Below, piece after piece: positions 1 through 11,327 of a stretch of 64,000 bases of DNA. The stretch lies in NCBI GenBank assembly GCA_032622095.1, contig CP136063.1:7917814-7981813 (forward strand). The letters run 5' to 3'. Each line of letters begins with the position of its first letter. Positions within the stretch are counted from its first letter, which is position 1. A program made the position numbers and the translations under genes. Source of the stretch: Siphonodentalium dalli. Its lineage: Eukaryota; Mollusca; Scaphopoda; Gadilida; Siphonodentaliidae. Under the pieces are notes generated by a model. That model was not told the DNA's origin and searched no databases. It saw nothing but the letters and a program-made list of their open reading frames with translations.

Positions 1-1270
1 TCCGACACATGATGCAGTTAAATTATGTTCGAAGTTATATGTAACGGGCTTTGGACATAACCCTTTGACACCACGACGTTTGTTCTTAAGAATTTATCAG
101 TCCAGCGCTTCTCATCTATTTCAGCGTACACGGTCACTCATAATACAACAAGATTGATAAAACTTAATGTATACACAAGGAAACACAATTGTGATATACA
201 TGGTAACTCGGGGTACTGGCCAATCAGGATAAGTCTTTTAAGCATCTGCAGGCAGGGTCGTATTTCAAATTACTATTACTATTTGTTTGGCAAAATAATA
301 TGTTGACTGCCAAATTAAAATGTTCAGATCATGTGCATTATAGCAAGACGTTTCAACAACTTAATAGATTGTTTCAGAAAAAAACGTAATATAAAGAGTG
401 TTTACAAGTTCAGTGGATCATCGTTGACACGTCAAAGTTGTCTTGACAAAATTATTGTCAACCATGATCTACAGTAAAGTGTGGGCAGTTCTCGAATTGA
501 TCTTGTATGACATTAAACAAGAGTAATAGGGATAACTTAGCCTTGAGTTGAATACAATTATTCGGACTTACAGAGCGTTTCGTGATTAATAATTTTACCC
601 CACTATTGGCTGTTGCATGCGGCTGCAAGTCATCCACTCACAATTTCACAGAACTATGTTGATTTTTTATTATTCCAGAAATACAGTCAGCTGAAATCTC
701 GTTTCGTGCATGTTTCAACACAGCAGTCATTCCATTGACGTAAAGAACGAATCTGTGATCGATGCCTGATCAAAATATTTTCCAAGTGACTATACTCACC
801 GATGTTACAGAAGAATTGAAATCATTTTAACATAATCAGGGGTTACCGGAGATAAACTATTGCGAAGCTAACTCAATAAATTGTATGTTGATGAGTTAAT
901 GTATTGCTTTTAAATATGCCAGGACAATCGTTGTTTTTAGAATGCCTCATATGGTGACCATCCTATCAAAATGAACGTTTACATCCCCTGATAGAATGGT
1001 GTTCTGACAGTGAACATCCTTTTCGCATATACATGTCTGGTTTGGGCGTATGAGAACTCCAAAGTCGTAACTTAATTCACGTGTTATGTGTCAGTCTCTT
1101 TTTTTCAATGTTCCATGGCTTCCTCAAAGCGGTCTACCTATTTAGTTTTCATATTCCCTTCTTTTCATACGCTTCCTCTTTGTCGTGGTACCACTGGGGC
1201 AGATCCATTATATGTGTTGTTTTCCATTGTCACTATCTGGGACAGCGGTCACCAACACATAGAACAATCG
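1..1270. other. Low-copy AT-rich sequence, no gene seen
   Basis: No frame, splice-bounded exon, RNA gene or TIR element could be recognised here, and I did not find this sequence repeated elsewhere in the window. The short frames near 1081-1425 begin in this stretch and run into the repeat that follows; they resemble nothing I know. Confidence 0.5.
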
Positions 1271-1279
1271 AGTCTGTTA

Positions 1280-2275
1280 GTGTTCAACCAGTTATTGCCA
1301 ATGTTCCCACATTGGTTATAATACACCAAACACAAATTAGTAGAGTGATTTCTCCTGGGACCCCCAAGTTAGGATCAGCAAAAACAAAAATACTGGCAGC
1401 TGCATGGTCAATGATACATGGATGAAAAGTGCACGAACAAATGCACAAACGTGTTTCCCGACGAGAAACATCAAATATTGCCCCATTTAGATGGCAGGCT
1501 GACAACAATTCTTACCAGGGAAGTTTGCAGAAATTGTTTGATGATCCAACGAGCCACATTTCCGCCAATAAATTCATTCTTGTGAAGGGACAATTTTGGT
1601 TTTTTTGACGATTGTTTTTTTCGACAATTGGGTAGGTGCGCCCAGTGTGAAACCTAAGTGCGTCAAATTCGCCTAGCGAATCATATGGCACATTTTCTGG
1701 AAGTGGTATCTGCAAGCTAGCAGATCGACCACATATAGGTACGTCGTCATTGTTTACTTTGCTAAAATTCAGCTAAAATAAAAATAAATGACATTCAAGA
1801 CAAGGTAATTTTTTAGCACATTCAGATATGGGTGGTGGCAGAAAAGGTTAATAAAGTAAGAACACAGAATTCATTCCGTCATGTTGGGAATGCTGCGTCG
1901 TCGTAGAAATGAAATATAATCAACAAATCTAGAGATGTACATCCGTTATATTTTTTGTCGGCTTTTCAAAGAGACTGTTCAGTTTATTGTGTTGTTTTTT
2001 CGAATCAAATTTATTTATTTTGACGTGGGTATATAAATGGCCGCAATTTAATGTCGTTTGGGCGACTTTCATATAATTCCATCACAATAGGTTATAGTAC
2101 ACCAAATACAAATTAGTAGAGTGAAGTAATACGTTGACAAGTATGTTTGGGCACATTTGAGTGTGTCTAAAAGGAAGTTCTTTAATTTTTTATACTCGTG
2201 CAGGGTCCAGTCTTTCCTGCGAATACAGGCCAGCGGGATTTGTTAACACTGTGGTATATGCAAATCATTTGGTGT
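1280..2275. repeat. Diverged tandem duplication, first unit
   Basis: Blocks at 1315-1490, 1510-1855, 1990-2085 and 2090-2265 recur at 2978-3120, 2530-2880, 2895-2975 and 3225-3349 with many substitutions and indels. The 'caccaaa.acaa' block occurs three times (1323, 2100, 2987), so this is an old, internally rearranged tandem array and not one clean duplication. Short frames that look alike in both copies (around 1512-1715 and 2494-2715, minus) share sequence because of the duplication. I do not regard them as genes. Confidence 0.7.
2021..2040 (+). promoter_or_regulatory. CRE-half-site plus TATA-like motif, copy 1
   Basis: TGACGTGGG is followed directly by TATATAAATGG. The same pair, base for base, is kept at 2920-2939 although surrounding sequence has diverged. 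It may be a core promoter of an unrecognised element. No transcript or coding frame follows it, so the role is only inferred from motif shape and conservation. Confidence 0.25.
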
Positions 2276-2489
2276 ATTGTAGCCTATAGTGAAATATTGT
2301 CGTTTTTCAGATGTCTGCTCTGAAACAAGTCCCGTGTGCATTAACATAAAACAATTTATAAACATAAAGCACGCGATACGAACCTAGATGAAGGCCAAGG
2401 CAGATATCTTTGGTTTGGGAACGACATGGGAGTAAAGCGCGAAGTCATTATGGACCATAATATATTATGATGAAAAATCGGACCAGTAT

Positions 2490-3349
2490 CGGGTCAAATG
2501 AAGTTGAATTGCCCAGATGATAGGTTGACAAAAATACCTACCCGCGTTTGCAGAAATGGTTTGATGATCAACAGAGCCAAACTTTCCGTAAATAAATGCA
2601 TTCTTGTGAAGGGACAATTTTGGTTTTCTGGCGATTTTGTTTTGTCGACAATTGGGTAGGTGCGTCCAATGTGAAACTTAAGTGCGCCAAATGCGCCTAA
2701 CGATTCGTATGGCATATTTTATGGAAGTGGTATCTACAAGCTATCAGATCGACCACATGTATGTACGTTGTCATTGTTTACTTTGCTAAAATTCAGCTAA
2801 AATGAAAAAAATTATATTCAAGTCAATCTATTTTTTTAGCACATTCAGATATGGGTGGTGGCAGAAACGGATTACTAAAGTAAGAACACAGACATGTTTC
2901 GAATCAAATTTATTTATTTTGACGTGGGTATATAAATGGACTCAATTTAATATCGTTTGGGCGACTTTCTTTCAACAGGTTGTAATGCACCAAATACAAG
3001 CTAGGATCAGCATACACAAACTCCTGGCAGCTGAATGGTCAATGGTACATGTATGAAAAGTGCACACAAAATGTACAAACGTGTTTCCCGACGAAACACA
3101 TCAAATATAGCCACATGGTGAACTGTTACGGCTGTCAAATTGGCGAATAATTTATGGGACGGGTTGGTGTTTTTTATGTTATTTGTTCTCCTTTTTAAGG
3201 GTAGTGCGACGTTTGTCAAAACTCAGTGTGACGCAATACGTTGGCAAGTACTTTCGAACACATTTTCGTGTGTATAAAAGGATGTTCTTTAATTTTTGAT
3301 ACTCATGAAAGGTAAACCCTTTCCTGCGAATACAGGCTGGCGTGATTTG
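2490..3349. repeat. Diverged tandem duplication, second unit
   Basis: This is the second copy of the blocks described at 1280-2275. Its last block (3225-3349) ends in GATTTGTTAA, where a TTAA element is inserted. The matching block in the first unit (around 2245-2262) reads GATTTGTTAACACTG without an insertion, which gives an approximate empty site. Confidence 0.7.
2920..2939 (+). promoter_or_regulatory. CRE-half-site plus TATA-like motif, copy 2
   Basis: This is the second occurrence of TGACGTGGG followed by TATATAAATGG, paralogous to 2021-2040. Same caveats apply. Confidence 0.25.
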
Positions 3350-3673
3350 TTAACCCTTTACCCAACAGAAGGGCCCTGTGCCAATGCATTCTCTTATATA
3401 TGCGAGTCGACCATAGGTCGCCTCGCATATATAAGAGAATGCAATGGCTTAACACATTAAAATTTATAAAATTGTTAAAGAATGTAAGAAAAAATGGTAT
3501 ATATAAGAGAATGCATTGGCACAGGGCATAACTGTAACTATCACAATGTGGTCAAAGAGCCGGTTCCAATGATACCCATATTTGTATGGTTCTATTGAGA
3601 CAGACCGAAGATATTTTAGGCTGTTGAAGCTTTATTTGGCCGGTTTTGGCCGGTTTGTTGGGTAAAGGGTTAA
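3350..3673. mobile_element. TTAA-flanked MITE (piggyBac-like), deleted copy
   Basis: The element has perfect 14-bp terminal inverted repeats, CCCTTTACCCAACA and its reverse complement, flanked by TTAA on both sides (3350-3353 and 3670-3673). TTAA targets and CCC-starting TIRs are the hallmarks of piggyBac-type elements. Near the left end is a long hairpin whose arms contain CTTATATATGCGAG and its complement. No coding frame is present. Compared with the fuller copy at 45921-46308, about 64 bp is missing, namely most of the second hairpin. It sits in the end block of the tandem duplication. Confidence 0.85.
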
Positions 3674-3867
3674 TGACAAAGAACACATATGCTTTAACCC
3701 TGTCTATAATTAATGGATTCTGCCAATCAGTCATAGAGATATACATTGGCATGTTATACTATTCATTTTGAATGGGTGCTCAGGAAACATAAGCAGATGA
3801 CAGAAAATAAAGGTAAAAATAAATTCGTATTCATTGAATATTTCCCTTGGGATAACTACTCGTCAAT

Positions 3868-4088
3868 GAGTATTAGTATAGTATATAAATGATTAATAAG
3901 GATGCATGTACATATATTATATTTTGTTTTATGAGTATTAGTATAGTATAGAAATGATTAATAAGGATGCATGTACATATATTATATTAGTATAGTATAG
4001 AAATGATTAACAAGGATGCATGTACATATATTATATTAGTATAGTATAGAAATGATTAATAAGGATGCATGTACATATATTATATTTT
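3868..4088. repeat. Tandem repeat, ~52-bp unit, four copies
   Basis: Four near-identical units each contain TATTAGTATAGTATA, GATTAATAAGGATGCATG and TACATATATTATAT. The first unit carries about 13 bp more than the others. It lies directly upstream of the 24/25-bp satellite, with no gene between them. Confidence 0.85.
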
Positions 4089-4128
4089 GAGAGTACAGTA
4101 GCGTGATGCACATTTAATTTATTTTCGC

Positions 4129-4860
4129 GAACATTTAAGTGTTCACCCGATTGAACATTTAAGTGGTCCACCCGATTGAACATTTAAGTGGTCACCCGAT
4201 TGAACATTTAAGTGGTCCACCCGATTGAACATTTAAGTGATCACCCGATTGAACATTTAAGTGGTCCACCCGATTGAACATTTAAGTGGTCATCCGATTG
4301 AACATTTAAGTGGTCCACCCGATTGAACATTTAAGTGATCACCCGATTGAACATTTAAGTGGTCCACCCGATTGAACATTTAAGTGATCACCCGATTGAA
4401 CATTTAAGTGGTCCACCCGATTGAACATTTAAGTGGTCATCCGATTGAACATTTAAGTGGTCCACCCGATTGAACATTTAAGTGATCACCCGATTGAACA
4501 TTTAAGTGGTCCACCCGATTGAACATTTAAGTGGTCATCCGATTGAACATTTAAGTGATCCACCCGATTGAACATTTAAGTGATCACCCGATTGAACATT
4601 TAAGTGGTCCACCCGATTGAACATTTAAGTGGTCACCCGATTGAACATTTAAGTGGTCACCCGATTGAACATTTAAGTGGTCACCCGATTGAACATTTAA
4701 TTGGTCCACCCGATTGAACATTTAAGTGATCACCCGATTGAACATTTAAGTGGTCCACCCGATTGAACATTTAAGTGGTCACCCGATTGAACATTTAAGT
4801 GGTCAGCCGATTGAACATTTAAGCGATCACCCGATTGAACATTTAAGTGGTCACCCGATT
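4129..4860. repeat. Satellite of 24- and 25-bp units (about 30 copies)
   Basis: The core CACCCGATTGAACATTTAAG is repeated without spacers. Units differ mainly at the junction, giving 24-bp GGTCACC or GATCACC units and 25-bp GGTCCACC units. In 4129-4620 the 24- and 25-bp types mostly alternate, making a higher-order dimer of about 49 bp. From about 4750 onward only 24-bp units occur, so both strands stay open and translate as 8-residue repeats (HPIEHLSG on plus; an SGDHLNVQ-type repeat on minus). A short frame (4750-5115) runs out of the array. I read this as non-coding satellite whose unit length is divisible by three. Confidence 0.9.
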
Positions 4861-5228
4861 GCTTGTTCTTGTTGGAAGTACGTACTTTTGCACCGACTGT
4901 CACTAGTAGGTTATCGCGTACGACTGGCATATCATTACCGTAAATCAAAATATGAGACCTCACCGATGGCTATCATTACATCGGGTGTGGTCCTTACGGT
5001 GTTTTCTTGGCATAAGATAAGATATACTTATATCAACAATATATATTTCTGTCAGCTTGCTAGTAATTTATTGCAAACGCTCGGAGGTCGTCCACTGCAG
5101 ACTATACAATCTTGAGAATATATAGGCAAGGGTGATCACTATGACATTAAAATAATCAACAATGAATCATCTCATGCAACCCGGCTAACGGCAATATTGA
5201 AAAACAAACGAAACATTAAATAACAACT
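4861..5228. other. Low-copy spacer, nothing recognised
   Basis: This stretch joins the satellite to segmental copy A. The frame leaving the satellite ends at 5115. No splice sites, TIRs or known motifs stand out. Confidence 0.4.
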
Positions 5229-5737
5229 AATATGAACATAAGCTAGCTTAATTAACGAACCAAAGCTGAACAACATGGGTGCCCGTTTGGTGGGGTTGGG
5301 CGATTAACTATTTATGTGGTCATTCAACCAGTAAAACTGTTGTTGTGACATGGCATAGCGGCTGAAATGACGATAAACCATTATCAACCGACCAACATGG
5401 ATATTCCTGTGTCTTCAATCTCACATGATTGAATCATTTTACAACTGGTACCTCAATTTCATAAAGTTAGAAATATTCTAAATGTGGCCATTTGTTGGTC
5501 TAGTTATACAACAGATTTTCCGCTGAATACCAAAGTTAGGGGGGGGCAAAACCAGAACCCCTCCCACCAATTATGTGGTTCTAAACTCAGTTCATAAATC
5601 ACCATCTACCGGTACATGTACATCTATCAGGACTATGAGTTCGAACTCCGTAAAATAACAGAAGCTGAGAAACTGGTGTGAATTAAACTGTGACGGGGTC
5701 TCAAGCATGTCTACCCCTGCACATCAGAAAAATGCCA

Positions 5738-6014
5738 TTAACCTTATCATGACTGGAGCTCAATGAATTTTTGCGAAAAACTTGGTCCAATGCACACTTA
5801 TATATGGGAGTCTCCCATCGGGAGCCTCGCATATATAAGAAAAGACATTGGCCAAACAACATTTGCCTTAACATTGTAAACCAGTGCACTTTTATATGCG
5901 AGGCTCACCATGAGAGACATGCATATATTTGTACATGTATACATGTACATCTGCATGTATACGAGTGTGCACAGGCACATTATATTTAATGCTGCACCAG
6001 TATGAAAGGGTTAA
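5738..6014. mobile_element. Degraded TTAA MITE related to the 3350 element (copy A)
   Basis: The left end TTAACCTTATCATGACTGG and the right end, which in reverse complement reads TTAACCCTTTCATACTGG, form an imperfect TIR starting at TTAA. Inside are one hairpin (5786-5855, arms ACTTATATATG.G / GCATATATAAGA) and a second partial one (5885-5935). The order and motifs match the two-hairpin MITE at 45921-46308. It occurs at the same place in copies B and C. Confidence 0.6.
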
Positions 6015-6609
6015 ATGGCAAAAGTAGCTTGAGGGTGGATGTGATCCATCATATCGCAGGTCAATTCAACCAGTCCACACAATTTCATGTTCAAGTTCTT
6101 GTGTACTAATTTATACCACAAACTCATTGCCAGTTGATAGAAATACATGATTTTCAATTTTGTCAATAATTTATAATTTCACTCACCTTGCAGTGTGGAG
6201 ACTATAGTGACTATTGTTGTTATATATTCTGTCATATTTTCACAATAAAAGGTAAACTACCACCAGGAATGAAAAGATATTGCAATTCAATATTCATAAT
6301 TCTCATTTGCAGTAGCAGTAATTGAAATACATACATGTACAACTGATAAGATATCACTTTAGGCAAATGCTTTAGAATTTCTACAGCAAGTCAGGAGCTT
6401 TTACAAGAATCAAAGTGTTGAAAATGAGTTAATGAAAATCATGAATAATGTAAACATGATTTTACCTGTACTCTTGTCGGATCAAAATATTTCTGTCATT
6501 TGTTCAGTATAATGGCGGCATGATTGAGATTTCTTGTACTATAGTGGAATATAAGACAGGGAACACTCAAGGTTGGGTGTATTTAGAGCAAAATAAAGTA
6601 ATGGGTAAC

Positions 6610-6995
6610 ATCTCTCAGTCTAATACAAGGTCATAACTCTGGCAAAGGGCTATAACTCCGAAAAGAGTGCAGACAAAACTTGCCCTGTGAAGGACGGGGT
6701 CAAATGAAGGTCTCCAAATATACACTGTACCTCCGAACCATCTGAATCCTCAATCACAAATTTCCAAGTCAAGGAAGGGTTGTAACTGGCAAATATGAAA
6801 CTGGTATTTGGGGATCCTTTCCACCAACCTATGCTAAACGTACAAGAACACCCTATAATTAACACCCCGAGTTACAAGCTTAAATATTCTTTCAGACAAA
6901 AATTTCTAACTCAAACGAGGGCCGTAACTCTGGTAAACATTAGAGGTGTGACTGTCCCAATGGGACTAAGGATACCCCCTTTTTTTAAACACTAA
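6610..6995. repeat. Degenerate 'GGCCATAACTC' repeat fragments
   Basis: Phrases such as GGTCATAACTCTGGCAAA, GGGCTATAACTCCG and GGGCCGTAACTCTGG recur at irregular spacing. They belong to the same sequence style as the ~172-bp repeats at 11645-12480. Frames on both strands here are products of the repeat. Equivalent fragments lie at 27770-28145 and 51149-51525. Confidence 0.5.
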
Positions 6996-7579
6996 GATGG
7001 TTCACATGTCAGTAAACATTTAGTTAAAATAATAAAATAACAGATTCCCATTGCAGGTACAAAACCCTAACCCCAATCATAAAACCTATTGAGCAAATGA
7101 GAGGCCGATCATGATCGGCAGATGTTAACCCATTCCTTCGCGATAGTAAATTACTATGATTGGAAACATAAAGGAGTGTTTTGATGTTGAATTATAGAGC
7201 ATACTGTTATGTATTATTATAGACCATACATGTACATAACTCAACTTATTGGAATTTATGGGTCACTCGCATTTACATGTACCGTATGTAAGATAATGCT
7301 TTGGAACAGGATCTGTAATGCGCTGCACCGCCACAGTCTTGGGTTAAATGTGAAAAGGTGACCATGGAATAATTACTTGGTCTGCTTGGTCAAGAGATTG
7401 CAATTTAAGTTTACAATGACAATGTATCGCATTCTACCAACACCAGCCATCAAGATATCTGATAAGATACCATACTGCTGACCCATTGGTATGAATTATT
7501 TATTTACCACAGCGGTCAACAAATCACAGGCATCGTTTATGCTGAAGACTGGTATCACTATTAAACCAATAACATTTAC

Positions 7580-8265
7580 ATTTTTTTTGTATAATAACAT
7601 CAGACCATCTGTAGAGTGATGATCTAGTCTACTTTTAACAGCATGTGATCTGAATTGTTGAAACTTTTTTTAAATTAGATACAATAACTTTCTTTATCTG
7701 CACATTAGCATAAGAGACATCTGAAAATTATATAGCCATATTGTATTAATAGCTACAGTAGTCTAAAGGCATGGGATGGAATTGATGAATTGGGTTTAAT
7801 GTCGCTCAAAACAAATTTACCAGTACACAACACAATACATGTACTTTCTACCGATTTAAAAAAAAAATTGATGTGCTGACTCGGGTACCCTTGGCAGAGT
7901 TGTAATGGTGTTAGTTTTTAAAATTTTGTTAATTTTGGAAAAAAAATGTTTTTTAATTATTTAAACAAAATTTGTTTTTTTTTATTCATTTATTGATATT
8001 GTGTTTTTTTTTGGATAAAATGAGCAAGGAATTCAATCTAAAAAAAATTATTTTGTTTTTTAATATAGAGTGAATATTTTTTAGAAAAAGGGCCATAACT
8101 CAGTTACCGGTAAAAATAGATCTGTCTTTTGGGCTCAGACATTCATATGTAAAATTCCGATCAGATAGAAAATGTTTGAGTTATCGCACCATGCATAAAT
8201 GTCCATGGACACGCAGACAGACGACGAGTGGTCACTATCTTTGTCATACTATGGCATGGCTAAAC
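7580..8265. other. AT-rich tract and single GGCCATAACTC repeat unit
   Basis: Sequence 7850-8070 is dominated by A and T runs. It is followed at 8085-8265 by one unit of the GGCCATAACTC repeat ending in CAGACAGACGACGAG. The segment 7612-7883 is present only in copy A. No gene is seen. Confidence 0.5.
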
Positions 8266-8274
8266 ATAATGAAC

Positions 8275-9421
8275 GTGTCAATGACACTGTAGCTCAACTT
8301 GGAAAGGGAATAATTTAATGTGTTACAGTCAATGGAGTGATTAGGAATGTGGAAAGTTGAAAGGCCTACCGTAGTTATGCAATGAGTGAAATCCAAGATG
8401 CCGCTTGCAGCTATGTTTTTTGCTGAATGACCACAAAGTGACTAATTCCCATCTACATGTCATTAACATCCATCACAAATTTCATGATGATCTGACAAAA
8501 GATCATATGACCTGTGGCCTGTGCCAAAGGATTTATTCATTCAAAGAGTAAAATCCAAGATGGCTGCTGTCGGCCATGTTTTTTGGCCCAATGACCACAA
8601 AATGGCTCGTTCCCAACTACATGTCATTGTTAACATCCATGACAAATTTCATGAAGATCCGACCAAAGGTACGACCTGTAGCATGTGCAGAAGGATTTAG
8701 TCATGCAAAGAGTAAAATCCAAGATGGCTGCTGGCGGCCATGTTTTTTGGCCGAACAACCCCAAAATGACTCGTTTCCATCGACATGTCAATATTAGCAT
8801 CAATGACAAATTTCATGATGAACAACCTGTAGCCGTTCTAATGGATTGAAATTTGAAATTCAAGATGGCCACTGGCGGCCATGTTTTTTTCCCGAATGAC
8901 CCCAAAATTACTCGTTCTCATCTAGATGTCAATGTCAACAGCCATGACAAATCTCATAATGATCTGACCAAAGGTACAATCTGTAGCCCGTGCCAAAGGA
9001 TTTAGTCATGCAAAGAGTAAAATTCAAGATGGCTGCTGGTAGCCATGTTTTTTGGCCCAATGACCCCAAAATGGCTCGTTCCCATCTACATGTAGATGTC
9101 ATTGTTAATATCCATGACAAATTTCATGAAAATCTGAAAATCTATGACCTGTAGCCCGTGCCAAAGGATTTAGTCATGCAAAGAGTAAAATCCCAGATGG
9201 CTGCCGGCGGCCATATTTTTTTGCCGAATGACCCCAAAATGACTCGTTCCAATCTACATGTCAATGTCAACACCATGACAAATTTCATAATGATCTGACC
9301 AAAGGTACAACCTGTAGCCCGTGCTAAAGGAAATTGTTGACGAGTCACACACCCTCACACACACGGACGACAGATACCAAGCCATGGCAATAGCTCAAAC
9401 TTAACAAAGTAAAGTTGAGCT
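8275..9421 (+). mobile_element. Helentron/pearl-like element with ~160-bp central repeats (copy A)
   Basis: The left end is GTGTCAATGACACTGTAGCTC followed by AACTT. The centre has about six tandem units of ~160 bp, each with AAGATGGC, GGCGGCCATGTTTTTTGGCC, CCCCAAAATGACTCGTTCCC and CATGACAAATTTCAT. The right end has a CA-rich stretch, ACGGACGACAGAT and a terminal hairpin whose arms contain AGCTCAA and TTGAGCT (9391-9421). The AGCTCAACTT of the left end repeats the hairpin arm in inverted orientation. This layout (left end matching an inverted subterminal repeat, central satellite, microsatellite, 3' hairpin) is that of non-autonomous Helentron-type elements and of bivalve 'pearl' elements. Family identity is inferred and was not searched. 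No transposase is encoded. Confidence 0.7.
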
Positions 9422-9539
9422 AAAAATGTAGGAATGTAAGTCCACCCAAATTGCAATTCCCATTTTTGAGCTGTGTTGTGAAATGATACCGGGTAGTTAT
9501 GGACAGACAGAATGACCCACCGAAAGGAAAGGCAGACTG

Positions 9540-9672
9540 AGGTACATGTACATGTATCACTATATATACCCCTAATCCTTGGTACGGGTACCTTTACATA
9601 CTGTATACATGTACACCAATCAGTAAGCCTGGGGGGAGCAGGCTTGTGCATGTACATGTATTTACTCATAAA
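9540..9672. repeat. TACATGTA-rich microsatellite-like tract (copy A)
   Basis: Clustered palindromic TACATGTA/ACATGTACATGT words sit around a short G run. The tract is variable in length between copies A, B (31578-31738) and C (54963-55115). Confidence 0.6.
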
Positions 9673-10353
9673 GTTGGTACTGGGCTTACTCACAAGGCCC
9701 CCTCCCCTTTGCAAACATTCAGTTAGCCTTCAAGTGCTGACATACCATCATGTTTTATATCATTACCGTTATTTTTATTTTGGTACTGAAAAAGATAATG
9801 TGTTTTATTTATATCATTAAAAAAATTAAGTCACATGATAATGACCAGAAATAGTGACAAGACAGTTCTATACATTTGGAATAAAAAAAAGATGTTCTCG
9901 AGTACATGTATCTTCTCCTACAGGGTACCTGTATTCCACAGGATAGAAAGACATGATTGTATTCACCTTCCAAATGCTCAACAATTCCAAATTTTCTCAC
10001 ACTGAGCCAAACAACCATGGTCAGCCGGCTTTTCGTGGTTTTTGCCTGTTGCTGTGTGCATTTGTCTGGAGTTAGACCACTAGATGTTAGGTTTTATGCA
10101 ATTTTTCAGGTTAAAATATCTGTATGTTCTCATACCGGGATTGGAATATACGGGTAGAACCATGCTTTATGAATAAATAGGGGGGGGGTGCAAATGAAAA
10201 CAATTTGGTTCAAGCGATATATCACATAGCCAGGGTTTCCGCTATACCGGCAGGGGGTTCCCTTGACGGCCCAGTTCCCCTCACCAAGTTTTCCCCTCCT
10301 GCGATACCCCAGGAGATACTGCATGTCTATAAAGTATAAAAAATTGTTACCAA

Positions 10354-10500
10354 GCCATGGCAATAGCTCAAACTTAACAAAGTAAAGTTGAGCTAAAAAT
10401 GTAGGACAAAATTATAATAATTATAATAAGTCGAAAAATTGGGATGTAACTCCACCCAAAACATCTGACAGATGTCATAATCGCAGATCCCCATGTTGTG
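10354..10500 (+). mobile_element. Displaced 3' end of the 160-bp-repeat element plus flank
   Basis: CAAGCCATGGCAATAGCTC, the terminal hairpin and about 100 bp beyond match 30906-31085 of copy B. In copy A the intact element already ends at 9421, so this second end with its B-type flank lies about 930 bp out of place, which shows a local rearrangement. Confidence 0.65.
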
Positions 10501-10504
10501 GATG

Positions 10505-10586
10505 TCTGTGGAGGATACCGCGGTATAGTACCGCCATATTAACGGGGTGACACCACGTTACTGGTGGTCAATTACATTAAGTATAG
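10505..10586 (-). mobile_element. TA-flanked ACCGCGGT element, one end only
   Basis: Sequence from GGATACCGCGG to TTAAGTATAGCGGTA matches one end of the elements at 22977 and 23593 in reverse orientation. The other end is missing. The TIR abuts TATGATTACACC, a site that is intact as ATTTATATGATTACACC at 14114, in keeping with insertion at TA. Confidence 0.7.
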
Positions 10587-10734
10587 CGGTATATGATTAC
10601 ACCTAAAATTTCTGTCGAAATTAAAACATGCTCGATTGGATATATGCCAACGATAATGGCTTAGCATTGATTTGAAGTACAGTAACCCCTCCCAGGTTGG
10701 CAAAATTGCTGGAAATCGTGTATTGCTACCTTAA
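10587..10734 (+). mobile_element. 3' fragment of the GGTAGCA TTAA-flanked element
   Basis: It is near identical to 14117-14261, the right end of the element at 13613-14257, including GAAATCGTGTATTGCTACC and the following TTAA. It is the remnant of an upstream tandem unit, cut on the left by the ACCGCGGT element and on the right by insertion of the element at 10735. Confidence 0.8.
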
Positions 10735-11327
10735 AGGGGTACTGTACGCCATTTTCAAATAAATTCCCGGTGATAACAACGATCTATTATCGATACTATA
10801 TAGAAATATAAGTAATTTGAGTCGAAGATGTATTCTGTAAACGCTCAGGTTAATAGGCTATCTTAAAATTTAATAATTTAAAAGTTAATAATTTAATATA
10901 AATTGATTTTATGGCTCCAGCCATAAAATGGCGTCTCTTAAAATTCGAATTTCCGTGTACAAAACGTAATCAAATTATAATTGAGGGATACTGGATTAGG
11001 AAAACAATTGCACACACGATCGTTTGAAACATTATGCTTATACAGGGAGAAAGCCCAAGCCACTCATTGACTAGTGACGGTACACTAACTTAAATGATTA
11101 TATGGGACTACTAAGCATATAATATAATGTTTATTTGATTCATTTGGTTGAAAACTTTACAAAAATTACTCGACAACGACAATTTGTATTTTTGCATTCC
11201 GGTAAATTTGCCATCCGTAACAATACTTCGTACTCAACATACTTTCAAAAAATGGAAAAGTTGTTACCTTATTCTCCGACTCGGGGATTATAGAAACCAA
11301 CAACAACATCTTGGGTACAGTACCCCT
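10735..11327. mobile_element. TTAA-flanked element with AGGGGTACTGTAC ends
   Basis: A 13-bp perfect TIR (AGGGGTACTGTAC at both ends) is flanked by TTAA at 10731-10734 and 11328-11331. The empty site CTACCTTAAAGAGACATATC is intact in the next tandem unit (14254-14273), proving a TTAA duplication. The element landed exactly on the TTAA that bounds another element. Its 593 bp contain no convincing frame. Confidence 0.85.

Larger units (their letters stand above)
5229..10240 (+). repeat. Segmental duplication, copy A (oldest, rearranged)
   Basis: Sequence from AATATGAACATAAGCTAGC (5229) onward is collinear with 26381 onward (B) and 49762 onward (C), but clearly more diverged than B is from C. 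Relative to B it lacks about 540 bp near 9435 and about 4.2 kb near 9985. It has an additional ~270 bp at 7612-7883 that is absent from B and C, where the join shows 3-bp microhomology (GAC). It also lacks the left arm of the hairpin that begins B and C. Its contents are a degraded TTAA MITE, GGCATAACTC-type fragments and a 160-bp-repeat element. No gene was found in it. Confidence 0.85.

Noticed and set aside
4129-4860. CRISPR-like array
   Set aside because: Units abut with no unique spacers, and the DNA is eukaryotic. It is a satellite.
4730-5115. Frames on both strands through the 24-bp satellite, possibly a repetitive protein
   Set aside because: Both strands are equally open because units are 24 bp. 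Upstream 25-bp units break the frame, and no start context or conserved non-repeat domain is seen.
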